Positions 17,498 to 26,420 of a stretch of DNA of 64,000 nucleotides are shown here, piece after piece. The stretch is from the NCBI RefSeq assembly GCF_032813545.1, contig NZ_CP136520.1:3404001-3468000 (forward strand), read 5' to 3'. Under the pieces are notes generated by a model. It saw only the letters and a program-made list of their open reading frames with translations. It ran no database searches and had not been told where the DNA came from. Origin of the DNA: Nodosilinea sp. E11 (GTDB lineage Bacteria; Cyanobacteriota; Cyanobacteriia; Phormidesmidales; Phormidesmidaceae). The stretch's first letter is position 1; each line of letters begins with the position of its first letter. The translations under genes were made by a program, and so were the position numbers.

Positions 17498-18718
17498 ATG
17501 CCTACCTACGTTGCCATTGGTCGTGATACCAGCGGATCCCAGCGCAAAGAGCGAGTTTCTGCTGAGAACCCCAATGAGGCCCGCAACCTCTTAAAAGATC
17601 AGGGCCTCTACGTGATGGACCTGAAGGAAGAAGCCGGCTTCAACATTGATCTGGAGAGTATCAAAACCTCCATGACCAAGGTGACGGTGAAGGATAAAGC
17701 AATCTTCTCCCGTCAGTTTGCCGCTCTGGTAAATGCGGGGGTGGCCTTGGTGCGAGGGCTGGGGGTACTGGCAGAAGACTGCTCTAACCCAAAGCTGAAG
17801 AAGGCGCTACTGGCCATCAACGCCGATGTGCAGCAGGGCACCAACCTATCGGATGCGATGCGTAAGCACCCGGCCTGTTTTGACAATCTCTACGTGGCGC
17901 TCATTCAGGCCGGGGAAGTGGGCGGGGTCCTTGACGAGGTGCTCAACCGTCTAGCGAAGCTGCTAGAAGACTTGGCCCGATTGCAAAACCAGATTAAGTC
18001 AGCCATGGCCTACCCAGTCACAGTGGGGTTTTTGGCGGTGATTATCTTCGTCGGTATGACGGTGTTTTTGCTGCCAATCTTTGCCGATATGTTTGAGGAT
18101 TTGGGGGCTGACCTGCCGGTGTTTACCCAGCTGATGATGCTGATTAGCCGGTTTCTGCGGCAGCCCTTGAACTGGGTCTTTATGATTGCGGGGATATCGG
18201 CGGCGGGGTTTGCCTACCGGCGATATTACGCCACTCTCAATGGACGTCGAGTCATTGACCGCCTTTCCCTTAAGATGCCCCTATTTGGCGACTTGATTCA
18301 AAAAACCGCCACCGCGCGCTTTTGCCGTACCTTTGGTTCGCTGTCAAAATCTGGGGTGCCGATTCTAACGGCCCTCGAAATTGTGCGCGATACGGCGGGC
18401 AACCAGGTGATTGCGGAGGCAGTCGATGAGGCTCGCAAAGATGTGCAGGGCGGCGGCATGATTAGTCTTGCACTCCAAAAGCATTCGGTGTTTCCCAGTA
18501 TGGCCATTCAGATGATCAGCATTGGGGAAGAGACCGGAGAATTAGACGCGATGCTGATGAAGGTGGCTGACTTCTATGAAGATGAGGTGGAACAGGCCGT
18601 GAAGGCGCTTACCAGTATCATGGAACCAATCATGATTATGGTGCTGGGGGGCATGGTCGGTTCGATTCTGATATCGATGTACCTGCCGATGTTTAAAATT
18701 ATGGATGCGATTGGCTGA
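17498..18718 (+). CDS. pilC: type IV pilus inner-membrane platform protein PilC (GspF family)
   Basis: Polytopic platform protein that couples the PilB/PilT motors to pilin assembly. Seen: an N-terminal cytoplasmic segment (SAENPNEARNLLKDQG), two related T2SSF domains (FSRQFAALVNAGVALVRGL and FCRTFGSLSKSGVPILTAL), each with the EVGGVLDEVL or EETGELDAML pattern, and hydrophobic segments near residues 171-196, 221-240 and 370-395. Length 406 aa, standard. Confidence 0.95.
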   Translation: MPTYVAIGRDTSGSQRKERVSAENPNEARNLLKDQGLYVMDLKEEAGFNIDLESIKTSMTKVTVKDKAIFSRQFAALVNAGVALVRGLGVLAEDCSNPKLKKALLAINADVQQGTNLSDAMRKHPACFDNLYVALIQAGEVGGVLDEVLNRLAKLLEDLARLQNQIKSAMAYPVTVGFLAVIIFVGMTVFLLPIFADMFEDLGADLPVFTQLMMLISRFLRQPLNWVFMIAGISAAGFAYRRYYATLNGRRVIDRLSLKMPLFGDLIQKTATARFCRTFGSLSKSGVPILTALEIVRDTAGNQVIAEAVDEARKDVQGGGMISLALQKHSVFPSMAIQMISIGEETGELDAMLMKVADFYEDEVEQAVKALTSIMEPIMIMVLGGMVGSILISMYLPMFKIMDAIG

Positions 18719-18747
18719 CCAGTCTTTAAACCATCACGGCTCTACAT

Positions 18748-18784
18748 CTGTGGCCAAGACAAGTTTGCCTTGGCCACAGTTTTC
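18748..18784 (+). terminator. intrinsic terminator after pilC
   Basis: CTGTGGCCAAG pairs perfectly with CTTGGCCACAG (11 bp, 10-base loop) and is followed by TTTTCT, between the convergent pilC and geranylgeranyl reductase genes. Confidence 0.85.
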
Positions 18785-18809
18785 TAGCAGGTAGACCTTG
18801 AGGAAACCA

Positions 18810-19937
18810 TTAAGACAGCAGGCCTCCACTCAGTCGTTGAATGGCCTTCTGGACGACTTGTCCATAGCTTAATTCGCCGCAGAATACCTTGACCATCGTG
18901 AGAGTGCTGGAGGGGCGTTTGATTCCAACTCGATAGGCGAGGGCGGGGGCTTGATAGACTAAGCGGGCAAGGCGTCTAGCCCAGCGCATTTCTTCGCCCC
19001 ATTCTGTATTCATCACCTGGCTGTAGATTTCGAGGGCGCGATCGCGACCTGCTAGGGCTTGGGCGATCGCCTCCGCAGCCTTCATCCCGCTCCAGATTGA
19101 GGGTCGAATGCCCTCAGCCGTAAAGGGATCAACTACGCAAGCGGCTTCACCGGCCAATACAGCCCGGTGGGTATGCAAGACTTGAGGGCCATCCCAAACA
19201 AAAATTGGGTGGCCAAAGTGCTGCACAGAGCTGGTGTCAACGTCAAAAGCCGCAGCATAGTCAGCGACTGGAGTGCGTAGGTCTTGCTTGCGTTGGGGAC
19301 CGGAACGAAAAACACCACCGCCAATGGAATAACCATCGGCTTTAGGGAAGTTCCACAGATAGCCCTGCTGAATGAGCCCTAGGTCAAAGTGCACAACTGG
19401 GTCCTCGGGGACAGTTAAGCGCGGCTCAGCCTCGAGGGCTGCTGCTAGTTTGTACTGGCGCTGGGGAAAGCCTAACCACTTAGCCATCGACCCGCGTGCC
19501 CCATCGGCGGCAATCAAAAAGCGCCCTTGCACCGGGCCACGACTGGTGTTGACTTGCCAGTGGTCTCCTTGGTTTTCAAGGCCTTGGGCCTTGGTGCCAT
19601 CCCAGAGGGTAGCTCCCTGCCTTTGGGCCTGTTGCACAATGAAGTGGTCAAATTCGTCGCGGCGCACCATCCACAGGGCCTTTTCGGCAGGTAGCTCAGC
19701 ATCAATGGGATCGGCCAGATCAAAGGTGTAGCGCACCTTGCGTACCTTGACAGAGATGGCTGGAGAAAAGTCAAAATCAAACCACTGGGCGACTTGGGGA
19801 GAGACACCCCCGCCACAGGGCTTATAGCGGGGCAGCTTGGCCGCATCGAGCAGCAGCACCTGATGGCCGACCTTGCTCAGGTGATAGGCGGCGGTTGCTC
19901 CGGCAGGGCCTGCGCCAACAATAATGCAGTCGTACAT
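18810..19937 (-). CDS. geranylgeranyl reductase family FAD-dependent oxidoreductase
   Basis: Flavoprotein family that reduces geranylgeranyl groups to phytyl in chlorophyll and tocopherol synthesis. Seen: an N-terminal dinucleotide-binding motif CIIVGAGPAGATAAYHL, the family signature RYKPCGGGVS at about residues 39-48, and GEAACVVDPFTAEGIRPSI, the second FAD motif, near residue 260. Length 375 aa. ATG 19937 is preceded by AAGGA at ten bases; the longer start at 19964 is less likely. It lies 37 bases behind the phytyltransferase gene. It may be ChlP or a paralog, so no symbol is given. Confidence 0.85.
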   Translation of the reverse strand: MYDCIIVGAGPAGATAAYHLSKVGHQVLLLDAAKLPRYKPCGGGVSPQVAQWFDFDFSPAISVKVRKVRYTFDLADPIDAELPAEKALWMVRRDEFDHFIVQQAQRQGATLWDGTKAQGLENQGDHWQVNTSRGPVQGRFLIAADGARGSMAKWLGFPQRQYKLAAALEAEPRLTVPEDPVVHFDLGLIQQGYLWNFPKADGYSIGGGVFRSGPQRKQDLRTPVADYAAAFDVDTSSVQHFGHPIFVWDGPQVLHTHRAVLAGEAACVVDPFTAEGIRPSIWSGMKAAEAIAQALAGRDRALEIYSQVMNTEWGEEMRWARRLARLVYQAPALAYRVGIKRPSSTLTMVKVFCGELSYGQVVQKAIQRLSGGLLS

Positions 19938-19974
19938 GGTTTGTTGCGTCCTTAGCAATCTCATCTGTTTTGCC

Positions 19975-20973
19975 CTAGGCCAGCCAGCACGCCAGGGGGA
20001 ACATCAGGTATTGCAGAAAAAATAACTTCCAAATGAACTGATAGAACTGGGGGTAGGCTAGTTTTTTCGTCGGAGTCATGGCTTGACCAGGTCGGGGTAC
20101 GCAACGGCTCATCCACCACAGCAGGGCCAGGGCGAGCAGATGCGACCCGATTAGAAAAATCTGATTGACGCCAACCAGCCAGGGAGCCGCCAACGCCATA
20201 CCCAGATAGCAGGCAGTGAGGATCCCTAAGGCCACATTAAACACCGTGCGCTGCCCCAACTTGAGGGAGAGAGTACTGATGCCATAGCGCCGATCGCCCT
20301 CAATGTCGGGGATATCTTTAAACAGGGCGATCGCAATGCTAAACAGCAGAATAAACGCCGTCAAAGCCCAAACTCGACCAGGGATAGTCAGGGGGAGTGC
20401 AAGGCGATCGCTTATGTGCAGAAACAATCCCAGGTTTACGATTGCTCCCCGCACAGCCAAAATGCACACCGAGGCCCAAAACGGAAATCGCTTGAGGCGA
20501 ATAGGCGGTAGCGAGTAGGCAGTGCCAATCGCCAAGCTGAGGCCCACAGTCGCCAGCAGCCAGGGACCACCGACTATGGCTACCACTATGGCTCCCAGGC
20601 CTGCTAGGCCGACAATCCAGCGACCGTCGGTGACCGAAAATTCTCCGGCGGCCAGGGGGAGGTGGGGCTTATTGATGCGATCGATGGCGATGTCTTCAAG
20701 CTGGTTAAGCCCCACGATGTAGAGATTGCCCAGCAGACAGGCCACCCAGGCAATGGCCACTACCCCGAGCCATACGCCGGGAGTGGGTAAGATCCTGTCC
20801 CTCACATCAGCTAAGACAACGGCCGCAATACCCAGGACACTAAGGCTAGTACCAATTACCGTATGGGGCCGCCAAAATTTCCACAGAGAGTAGAGCCAGG
20901 GCAAAGGAGTTTTGGTAAAGCGCAAACGGTTACTGGGAGGAACCGTGGAGTTTGGCGAAGCAGCGTTGGGCAT
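19975..20973 (-). CDS. homogentisate phytyltransferase (UbiA family)
   Basis: Membrane prenyltransferase that joins phytyl diphosphate to homogentisate, the committed step of tocopherol synthesis. Seen: the first Asp-rich motif NQLEDIAIDRINKPHLPLA at about residue 115, a second acidic motif FKDIPDIEGDRRYGI near 218, FWRPHTVIGTSLSV at the N-terminus, and about eight to nine hydrophobic segments. Length 332 aa. RPHT and the NKP.LP pattern match the plant VTE2/cyanobacterial HPT group more than menA or chlG. The adjacent geranylgeranyl reductase fits supply of the phytyl donor. Confidence 0.88.
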   Translation of the reverse strand: MPNAASPNSTVPPSNRLRFTKTPLPWLYSLWKFWRPHTVIGTSLSVLGIAAVVLADVRDRILPTPGVWLGVVAIAWVACLLGNLYIVGLNQLEDIAIDRINKPHLPLAAGEFSVTDGRWIVGLAGLGAIVVAIVGGPWLLATVGLSLAIGTAYSLPPIRLKRFPFWASVCILAVRGAIVNLGLFLHISDRLALPLTIPGRVWALTAFILLFSIAIALFKDIPDIEGDRRYGISTLSLKLGQRTVFNVALGILTACYLGMALAAPWLVGVNQIFLIGSHLLALALLWWMSRCVPRPGQAMTPTKKLAYPQFYQFIWKLFFLQYLMFPLACWLA

Positions 20974-21067
20974 AGATGAAAATAATGGTGCCAGAGCCTC
21001 AGTTCTCTAGCTTATCGGCTGATGGCTAGCTTAGCGGCAGCGCGCCCAGATCAACAGCGTTTTTGGG

Positions 21068-22153
21068 CTAATCTGCGGTGGGTTTACCCCGCATCGCTTC
21101 GATATCTAGCCAGGTAATGATCACGCCGGCTACGGGCACTGCCAAAAACAACCCTAACACTCCCGCCACTGTAACTCCTACAATCAAGGCAAAGAACATG
21201 ACCACTGGGTTAATGTCTAGGGAATCTTTCATGATGTAAGGCAGCAGCAGGTTCTCTTCAACCTGTTGGAGGCTAACGCACACCACCAGCGCTTGAATGG
21301 CCAGCCATACCCCCTGGGACAGCAGCAGCAAGGCTACTAGCCCCACCCCTAGGGTGGCTCCAATGCCGGGAATGAGATCAAACACCCCGGCAATTAGTGC
21401 CAAAACCAAGGGAAAGGGGACACCCAAAATTAAAAATACGACGAAGGTGGAAACACCGAAGAAGATCGACAGCAGCAGTCGCCCCCAAAAAAAACCAAGT
21501 AAGTTGCGCTGTAAAACGGTATTAAATCGCTCTTTATGGCGAATGGGAACATTATTGAGGAGCCACCACCAAATTTTGGCCCCATCTAGCATCATAAACA
21601 GGGTGACTACCGCAATGAGAATAGCCAGCCCCAGGTTAGCTAAGGTCGATTGCAGTAGCCCCAGCCCGGTGGTTAGCAGTCCTACGGCTTGTTCTTGCAC
21701 CTGGGGTTCTAGCCCCTCTAGGTTAACGGGCAGGTTCAGCGTTTCTAACAACTGCTCAAGCCCGCCAAACCAGGGGATGACCGAGTCAGAAAAGTCTTGG
21801 GCACTGGCGGCTAGCTGCTGCCCCTGAGAGAGTACGGCCATCCCCAGCGTTAGAGACAGACCACTGGCCAAGGCTAGGCAGACGATAAACACGGCGATCG
21901 CAGCTACCCCTCGCGGCATCCATCGGCTGAGCCAGCTAGCGGGGTAGTTGAGCAAAAACGCCACAATAGTGGCGGTGACAAACACCACTACCAGCACCTC
22001 AAAATAGACCAGGAGCTGAATCACCGCCCAACCACTGGCAAACAGCAGCAGAAACCGCACTAGGGCACTGGTGCTCAAAATAGCCCAGAGATTATCTCGG
22101 CTGCGGGGGGCTATACCTTGGGCCGTCTCTTCCTGATGCTCCTCAGTTTTCAT
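21068..22153 (-). CDS. AI-2E family transporter (PF01594-type permease)
   Basis: Polytopic membrane protein of the YdiK/PerM/TqsA type. Seen: an N-terminal hydrophobic pair, a long amphipathic periplasmic region (about 105-165), then further segments including GVFDLIPGIGATLGVGLVALLL, the family's most conserved stretch, and VMFFALIVGVTVAGVLGLFLAVPVAG. Length 361 aa from the ATG at 22153. Family members export varied small molecules or cations; AI-2 export should not be assumed. It overlaps the DUF2288 gene by 11 bases, so the two are coupled. Confidence 0.88.
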   Translation of the reverse strand: MKTEEHQEETAQGIAPRSRDNLWAILSTSALVRFLLLFASGWAVIQLLVYFEVLVVVFVTATIVAFLLNYPASWLSRWMPRGVAAIAVFIVCLALASGLSLTLGMAVLSQGQQLAASAQDFSDSVIPWFGGLEQLLETLNLPVNLEGLEPQVQEQAVGLLTTGLGLLQSTLANLGLAILIAVVTLFMMLDGAKIWWWLLNNVPIRHKERFNTVLQRNLLGFFWGRLLLSIFFGVSTFVVFLILGVPFPLVLALIAGVFDLIPGIGATLGVGLVALLLLSQGVWLAIQALVVCVSLQQVEENLLLPYIMKDSLDINPVVMFFALIVGVTVAGVLGLFLAVPVAGVIITWLDIEAMRGKPTAD

Positions 22154-22448
22154 GGGCGACGAGATCTTGCACCAGCACAAAGGGTTGAACAATCAATGAT
22201 TGAAACTGCTTCTTCGCAGTCTGATCCCAAATCTCAAGCTGGAAGGGAGAGGGTTTGGTGATCAAGTCTTCGGCAATCCAGTGATTGACGGCGGTGGTGT
22301 TATCGGTGGCGATCGCCACCCCCACTTCAACTAAATCTAAGCTAGGGTCGATCACGACTACGGCCCCTCGATTGGCATGGGGGCTAATCCATGCCCAGTC
22401 AGCGGGAGCGACCATTTCTGATAGTTCGTGCTTGAGGTCTTGGCTCAT
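22143..22448 (-). CDS. DUF2288 domain-containing protein, 101 aa
   Basis: Conserved cyanobacterial family of unknown function. Seen: ADWAWISPHANRGAVVVIDP, LDLVEVGVAIATDNT, VNHWIAEDLITKPSP and LIVQPFVLVQ, the pattern I associate with DUF2288. It is soluble with no signal peptide. Overlap with the downstream AI-2E type permease gene suggests cotranscription. Confidence 0.82.
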   Translation of the reverse strand: MSQDLKHELSEMVAPADWAWISPHANRGAVVVIDPSLDLVEVGVAIATDNTTAVNHWIAEDLITKPSPFQLEIWDQTAKKQFQSLIVQPFVLVQDLVAHEN

Positions 22449-22567
22449 GGGCTTGAGAATGCGCGAGTTTGTTACAGGCTACCAGATGACAAGCGGAGGG
22501 TGTAAGTAAGTCAGTGAGAGGCCTAGACGGTAGCAGGAGTAAGGCTTGAGCGGGAGAGTGGATGAGG

Positions 22568-23230
22568 TTAGCGGCCCAGGTCGTGAAGTCGGTGGATCTC
22601 GGTAGCGCATTGGGCCGTAAGGGCTTCTAACCCCTCGCGGGCGGTGGAAGGGGGAGGCGCAATGGGTGCGCCAATGCGAATCGTGAGGGGGACAGGGCGA
22701 GGGATAGAGGAGCCTTTTCTAAACACCCGATGGGTACCCCAGAGACTGACAGGCAGCAGCGGTACTTGAGCTTTAGCAGCAATTAACGCTGCCCCAATTT
22801 TGGGTGCGGGAATGCGACCATCGGGGGTGCGGGTGCCCTGGAGAAAAATGCCCACCGCCCAGCCCTGCTCAAGCTGTTTGAGAGCTTCGCGAATAGCGCT
22901 GCGATCGGCACTGCCCCGCTTGACTGGGTAGGCCCCGTAAAGGCGAATTGCCTGGCTGAGCACCGGCACCTGAAACAACTCCTCCTTTGCCATATAGGAG
23001 ACTGGGCGACGCACCGCCGCAGACAGCAGCGGCGGGTCAAAGTCACTGGCGTGGTTGGCCACCACAACTAGCCCCCCGGCTTTAGGCACCTGGTCGGCCC
23101 CATAGACCCGGCCCCGAAAATACAAACCCAGCACGGGGCTAACCACCGACCATTTAAACAGGTGGTACCACAGCAGGTTTACAGGGGGTTCGCGATCGCG
23201 GCTCATCTCAGACCTATTCTGTAACACCAT
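22568..23230 (-). CDS. lysophospholipid acyltransferase family protein (PlsC-like)
   Basis: Likely adds the second acyl chain to lysophosphatidate. Seen: the catalytic NHASDFDP (HX4D) near residue 61, RLYGAYPVKRGSADR for substrate binding, FLQGTRTPDGRI where the common pattern is EGTR, and VPLLPVSLWGT. The E-to-Q change in block III is noteworthy but I recall FLQGTR-like forms in this group. The start is uncertain: ATG 23230 has GGGAG upstream, ATG 23206 is also plausible, and a longer form would overlap fabD. It follows plsX-fabH-fabD, which fits phospholipid assembly. Confidence 0.88.
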   Translation of the reverse strand: MVLQNRSEMSRDREPPVNLLWYHLFKWSVVSPVLGLYFRGRVYGADQVPKAGGLVVVANHASDFDPPLLSAAVRRPVSYMAKEELFQVPVLSQAIRLYGAYPVKRGSADRSAIREALKQLEQGWAVGIFLQGTRTPDGRIPAPKIGAALIAAKAQVPLLPVSLWGTHRVFRKGSSIPRPVPLTIRIGAPIAPPPSTAREGLEALTAQCATEIHRLHDLGR

Positions 23231-23276
23231 CACCGTCTTCTCCCACAACCAGAGAAATTTGGGGCCAGGACTGAGC

Positions 23277-24167
23277 TTAGCTCGCCAGTGTTGCTGTTTG
23301 CTCCAGGTTCCCCACATTGACTAGCGTTAATTCGCGGCAGGTGCGCTTGGTTAGCCCCGTGAGCACATTCCCCGGCCCCACTTCGATTACCGTGTCAATG
23401 CCTAGACCGGGCAACGCTAGGGTAATCTCACGCCAGCGAACCGACCCTGTCATTTGCTGCACCAGGCGCTGCTTCAACACGGCCCCATCGGTGGCAGGCG
23501 CGGGGTCTACGTTAGAGAGCACCGGCACCTGGGCGGTGGCAAAGAGAACCGGCTCTAGCACCGCCTCAAAGGTGGCGGCGGCATCGGCCATCAGCGGCGA
23601 GTGAAACGCTCCGCTGACATTGAGCTTGACGGCCCGCTTTGCTTTTATCCCTTCCATCACCGCTGTCACCGCCTCGGGAGTACCTGAAATTACCACCTGG
23701 CCAGGGTTATTGTCGTTGGCCAACACCACGCCGGGGGTAGCCTCAAGTTTTGCGGTTAGTTCGTCGGCATCAAAGCCCAGCAAAGCGGCCATCATGCCAT
23801 CAGAGGCCTGAGACATCAACTCAGCACGGCGTTGCACTAGGCTCAAACCAGCGGCGAAGTCAAAGACTCCAGCCGCGTAGAGAGCCACATATTCGCCTAG
23901 GCTGTGGCCTGCAACGACCGCTGGAGAATGCCCGTTCTCTTTAAGGACATCAGCAAGAATGCTTTCTACCACGTACAGGCAGGGTTGGGTGTACAGAGTG
24001 CTAGATACTTTGTCGCCCGCATCTTGCACAACATCTAACACCGACCAACCCAGCACCGACTCGGCTTCAGCAAAACGCGATTGGGCGAGGGGAACGGTTG
24101 CTAGATCTGCCCCCATACCGATTGCCTGAGAACCTTGCCCAGGAAACACCCACGCTGCGTTTGCCAT
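23277..24167 (-). CDS. fabD: malonyl CoA-acyl carrier protein transacylase FabD
   Basis: Loads malonyl groups on acyl carrier protein for fatty acid elongation. Seen: FPGQGSQAIGMG at the N-terminus, the nucleophile serine in VVAGHSLGEYVALYAAG near residue 90, the Arg-containing VQRRAELM, and GAFHSPLM with the catalytic histidine near 199. Length 296 aa, standard. It lies 165 bases behind fabH on the same strand. Confidence 0.96.
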   Translation of the reverse strand: MANAAWVFPGQGSQAIGMGADLATVPLAQSRFAEAESVLGWSVLDVVQDAGDKVSSTLYTQPCLYVVESILADVLKENGHSPAVVAGHSLGEYVALYAAGVFDFAAGLSLVQRRAELMSQASDGMMAALLGFDADELTAKLEATPGVVLANDNNPGQVVISGTPEAVTAVMEGIKAKRAVKLNVSGAFHSPLMADAAATFEAVLEPVLFATAQVPVLSNVDPAPATDGAVLKQRLVQQMTGSVRWREITLALPGLGIDTVIEVGPGNVLTGLTKRTCRELTLVNVGNLEQTATLAS

Positions 24168-24332
24168 GCCAGTACCTTACTTACTCTGCAAAGCAATACT
24201 GTCTCACAAAATGTTCGTGTGAAACAGAGCGGCTTGGGGGCGATCGCTCCAAAGATGCAGCAACGGGTCAATGCCCCTAAACCAGAGGAGGCACCGGCTG
24301 TTACCCCAGCCTGGGCAGAAGTGAGAGCAAGA

Positions 24333-25328
24333 CTATCCCCACTGGATAATAGCGGCCCCCCAGGTTAGCCCAGCCCCAAAGCCAGCGGTGGCAATCACAT
24401 CGTCAGGCTGAATTTTGCCCGCCCTCACGGCTTCATCAAGGGCGAGAGGAATGGAGGCTGCGGAGGTATTGCCGTGGTTGGCCATATTGCTGACCACTCG
24501 TTCTGAGGGCACATCTAACCGATTGGCCACGGCATCGAGAATGCGCTGATTGGCCTGGTGTAAAACCAGCCAGTCAATGTCAGCAGTGGTGAGACTGGCG
24601 CGAAACAGAGCCTTCTCAATCACTTCAGGAACACGGCTGACGGCAAACTTATAGACCTCACGCCCGTTCATGGTGATAGGAGAAAACGTGCCTTTCTGAA
24701 CAGCGATATCTTTTACCAAATCGGCGGATTCAGTTGCATAAGCAAGATTGAGGCAGTGGTTTAAGGTGCCATCGCTACAGAGTTCAAAGCCCAGCAGGCG
24801 ATCGCGCTCACTTGCCCGCAGCACTACGGCCCCCGCCCCATCGCCAAAGAGCACACAGGTGGTGCGATCGTCCCAATCAACCCAGCGGGAGAGCACGTCG
24901 GCCCCGATCACGATCACATTTTTGAACACTCCGGTGCGGATGTATTGCGACGCCGTCACCAGGGCAAACACAAACCCCGAACAGGCCGCTGTCAGGTCAA
25001 AGGCCACGGCGCGCGTAGCACCCAGAGCCTTTTGCACCTGACAGGCCGTGCCAAAGAGATCGTCGGGGGTCGAGGTCGCCAGCACAATCAGATCGATCTC
25101 TTCAGCCGCCATGTCAGCCATCGCTAGAGCATTCTGAGCAGCTTCAGTGGCTAGTGAGGCAAGGGAATCTTGCGGGGTAGCTATGTGGCGCTGACGAATG
25201 CCAGTACGTGCCGAGATCCACTCGTCGGAGGTATCAACGCGCTGGCTGAGGTCATCGTTAGTGAGCCTTACGGTTAAGCAAGCCGAACCACTGCCCACCA
25301 GTGACACACCGGGCATAAACTGTTCCAC
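24333..25328 (-). CDS. fabH: beta-ketoacyl-ACP synthase III FabH
   Basis: Condenses acetyl-CoA with malonyl-ACP to start fatty acid synthesis. The catalytic triad is visible: cysteine in [14 protein letters not shown] near residue 116, histidine in [15 protein letters not shown] near 258, and asparagine in [17 protein letters not shown] near 288. [14 protein letters not shown] near 37 binds CoA. Length 331 aa. Only three bases separate the plsX stop from its ATG. Confidence 0.97.
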   Translation of the reverse strand: MEQFMPGVSLVGSGSACLTVRLTNDDLSQRVDTSDEWISARTGIRQRHIATPQDSLASLATEAAQNALAMADMAAEEIDLIVLATSTPDDLFGTACQVQKALGATRAVAFDLTAACSGFVFALVTASQYIRTGVFKNVIVIGADVLSRWVDWDDRTTCVLFGDGAGAVVLRASERDRLLGFELCSDGTLNHCLNLAYATESADLVKDIAVQKGTFSPITMNGREVYKFAVSRVPEVIEKALFRASLTTADIDWLVLHQANQRILDAVANRLDVPSERVVSNMANHGNTSAASIPLALDEAVRAGKIQPDDVIATAGFGAGLTWGAAIIQWG

Positions 25329-25331
25329 GGG

Positions 25332-26366
25332 CTATTCTCCGTCTGCTGCGGGCATGGCAACCCGCTGGTACTGCGCCTGAATGCGGTCTTGAACGCGGTT
25401 GTCAACCGCCTCCTTGGCTAAGCGAATGGCGTTAAACACCGACGGTGCTTGAGAGCTACCGTGACTAATGACCGTCACTCCGGCTACGCCCAGCAGCAGC
25501 CCGCCGCCATGTTCCGCGTGGTCGACCCGTTGCTTGATGCGCCGCAGGTTAGGCTTCAAAATTGAGGCTCCAATTTTTCCGCGCACTCCCTGGGGTAGCT
25601 CTTCGCGCAAGATTTGCAGCACCGACTCGCCCACCGCTTCGGCAAATTTGAGCAGCACATTGCCCACAAAACCGTCGCACACCACGACATCAAACTGCCC
25701 CGAGAGAATATCTCGCCCCTCGGCATTGCCGGCAAAGGGAATGTTGGGGTTTTCTTCGAGCAGCTGGTGTGCTCTCAGTGCGGCATCGTTGCCTTTGCTG
25801 GGTTCTTCGCCAATGTTGATCAGCCCCACTCGCGGGTGCTCTACCCCCAGCACGTAGCGAGAGTAGATGGTGCCCATCATGGCGAACTGCTCTAGATATT
25901 TGGGACGACAGTCGACGTTGGCCCCCACATCTAGAATCAGCACGGACTTATTGGCCACTACGGTGGGAAACACGGCCCCGATCGCAGGGCGGTCAATGCC
26001 CTTGAGCCGCCCTAGCCGCAGCAACGCCGCCGCCATCGCCGCCCCTGAGTGTCCCGCCGATACCACGGCATCGGCCTGGTTGCGCTTGACCAAATCCATC
26101 GCTACGTTGATTGAGGCCTGCGGCTTTTTGCGCAGGGCGCTCAGCGGCTCTTCGTGCATCTCAATGCTGCCCTCGGCAGGCACAAGATCGATACCCTGGA
26201 GCTGCTCAGGGCTAGCCGTCGACGCCTTAATTTGGTCGATATCGCCGACTAGGGCTACATCGACATCTAGCTCAGCCTTGGCGCGAATGGCACCTGCAAC
26301 AATCTCGCCAGGGGCGAAATCTCCCCCCATCGCGTCAATGGCAATGCGTGCCCGGTTAAAACCCAT
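25332..26366 (-). CDS. plsX: phosphate acyltransferase PlsX
   Basis: Makes acyl-phosphate from acyl-ACP for the first step of phospholipid synthesis. Seen: IAIDAMGGDFAP at the N-terminus, VSAGHSGAAMAAALL, RPAIGAVFPT, LIDVGANVD-like LILDVGANVDCRP, and CDGFVGNVLLKFAEAV. Length 344 aa, normal. It heads the plsX-fabH-fabD-plsC run, 54 bases downstream of rpaB. Confidence 0.97.
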   Translation of the reverse strand: MGFNRARIAIDAMGGDFAPGEIVAGAIRAKAELDVDVALVGDIDQIKASTASPEQLQGIDLVPAEGSIEMHEEPLSALRKKPQASINVAMDLVKRNQADAVVSAGHSGAAMAAALLRLGRLKGIDRPAIGAVFPTVVANKSVLILDVGANVDCRPKYLEQFAMMGTIYSRYVLGVEHPRVGLINIGEEPSKGNDAALRAHQLLEENPNIPFAGNAEGRDILSGQFDVVVCDGFVGNVLLKFAEAVGESVLQILREELPQGVRGKIGASILKPNLRRIKQRVDHAEHGGGLLLGVAGVTVISHGSSQAPSVFNAIRLAKEAVDNRVQDRIQAQYQRVAMPAADGE

Positions 26367-26420
26367 CGGCTAAATCTGTGTTGAAAAACTTGAGCAAATT
26401 CTAGCAGACTACCCTACCGA

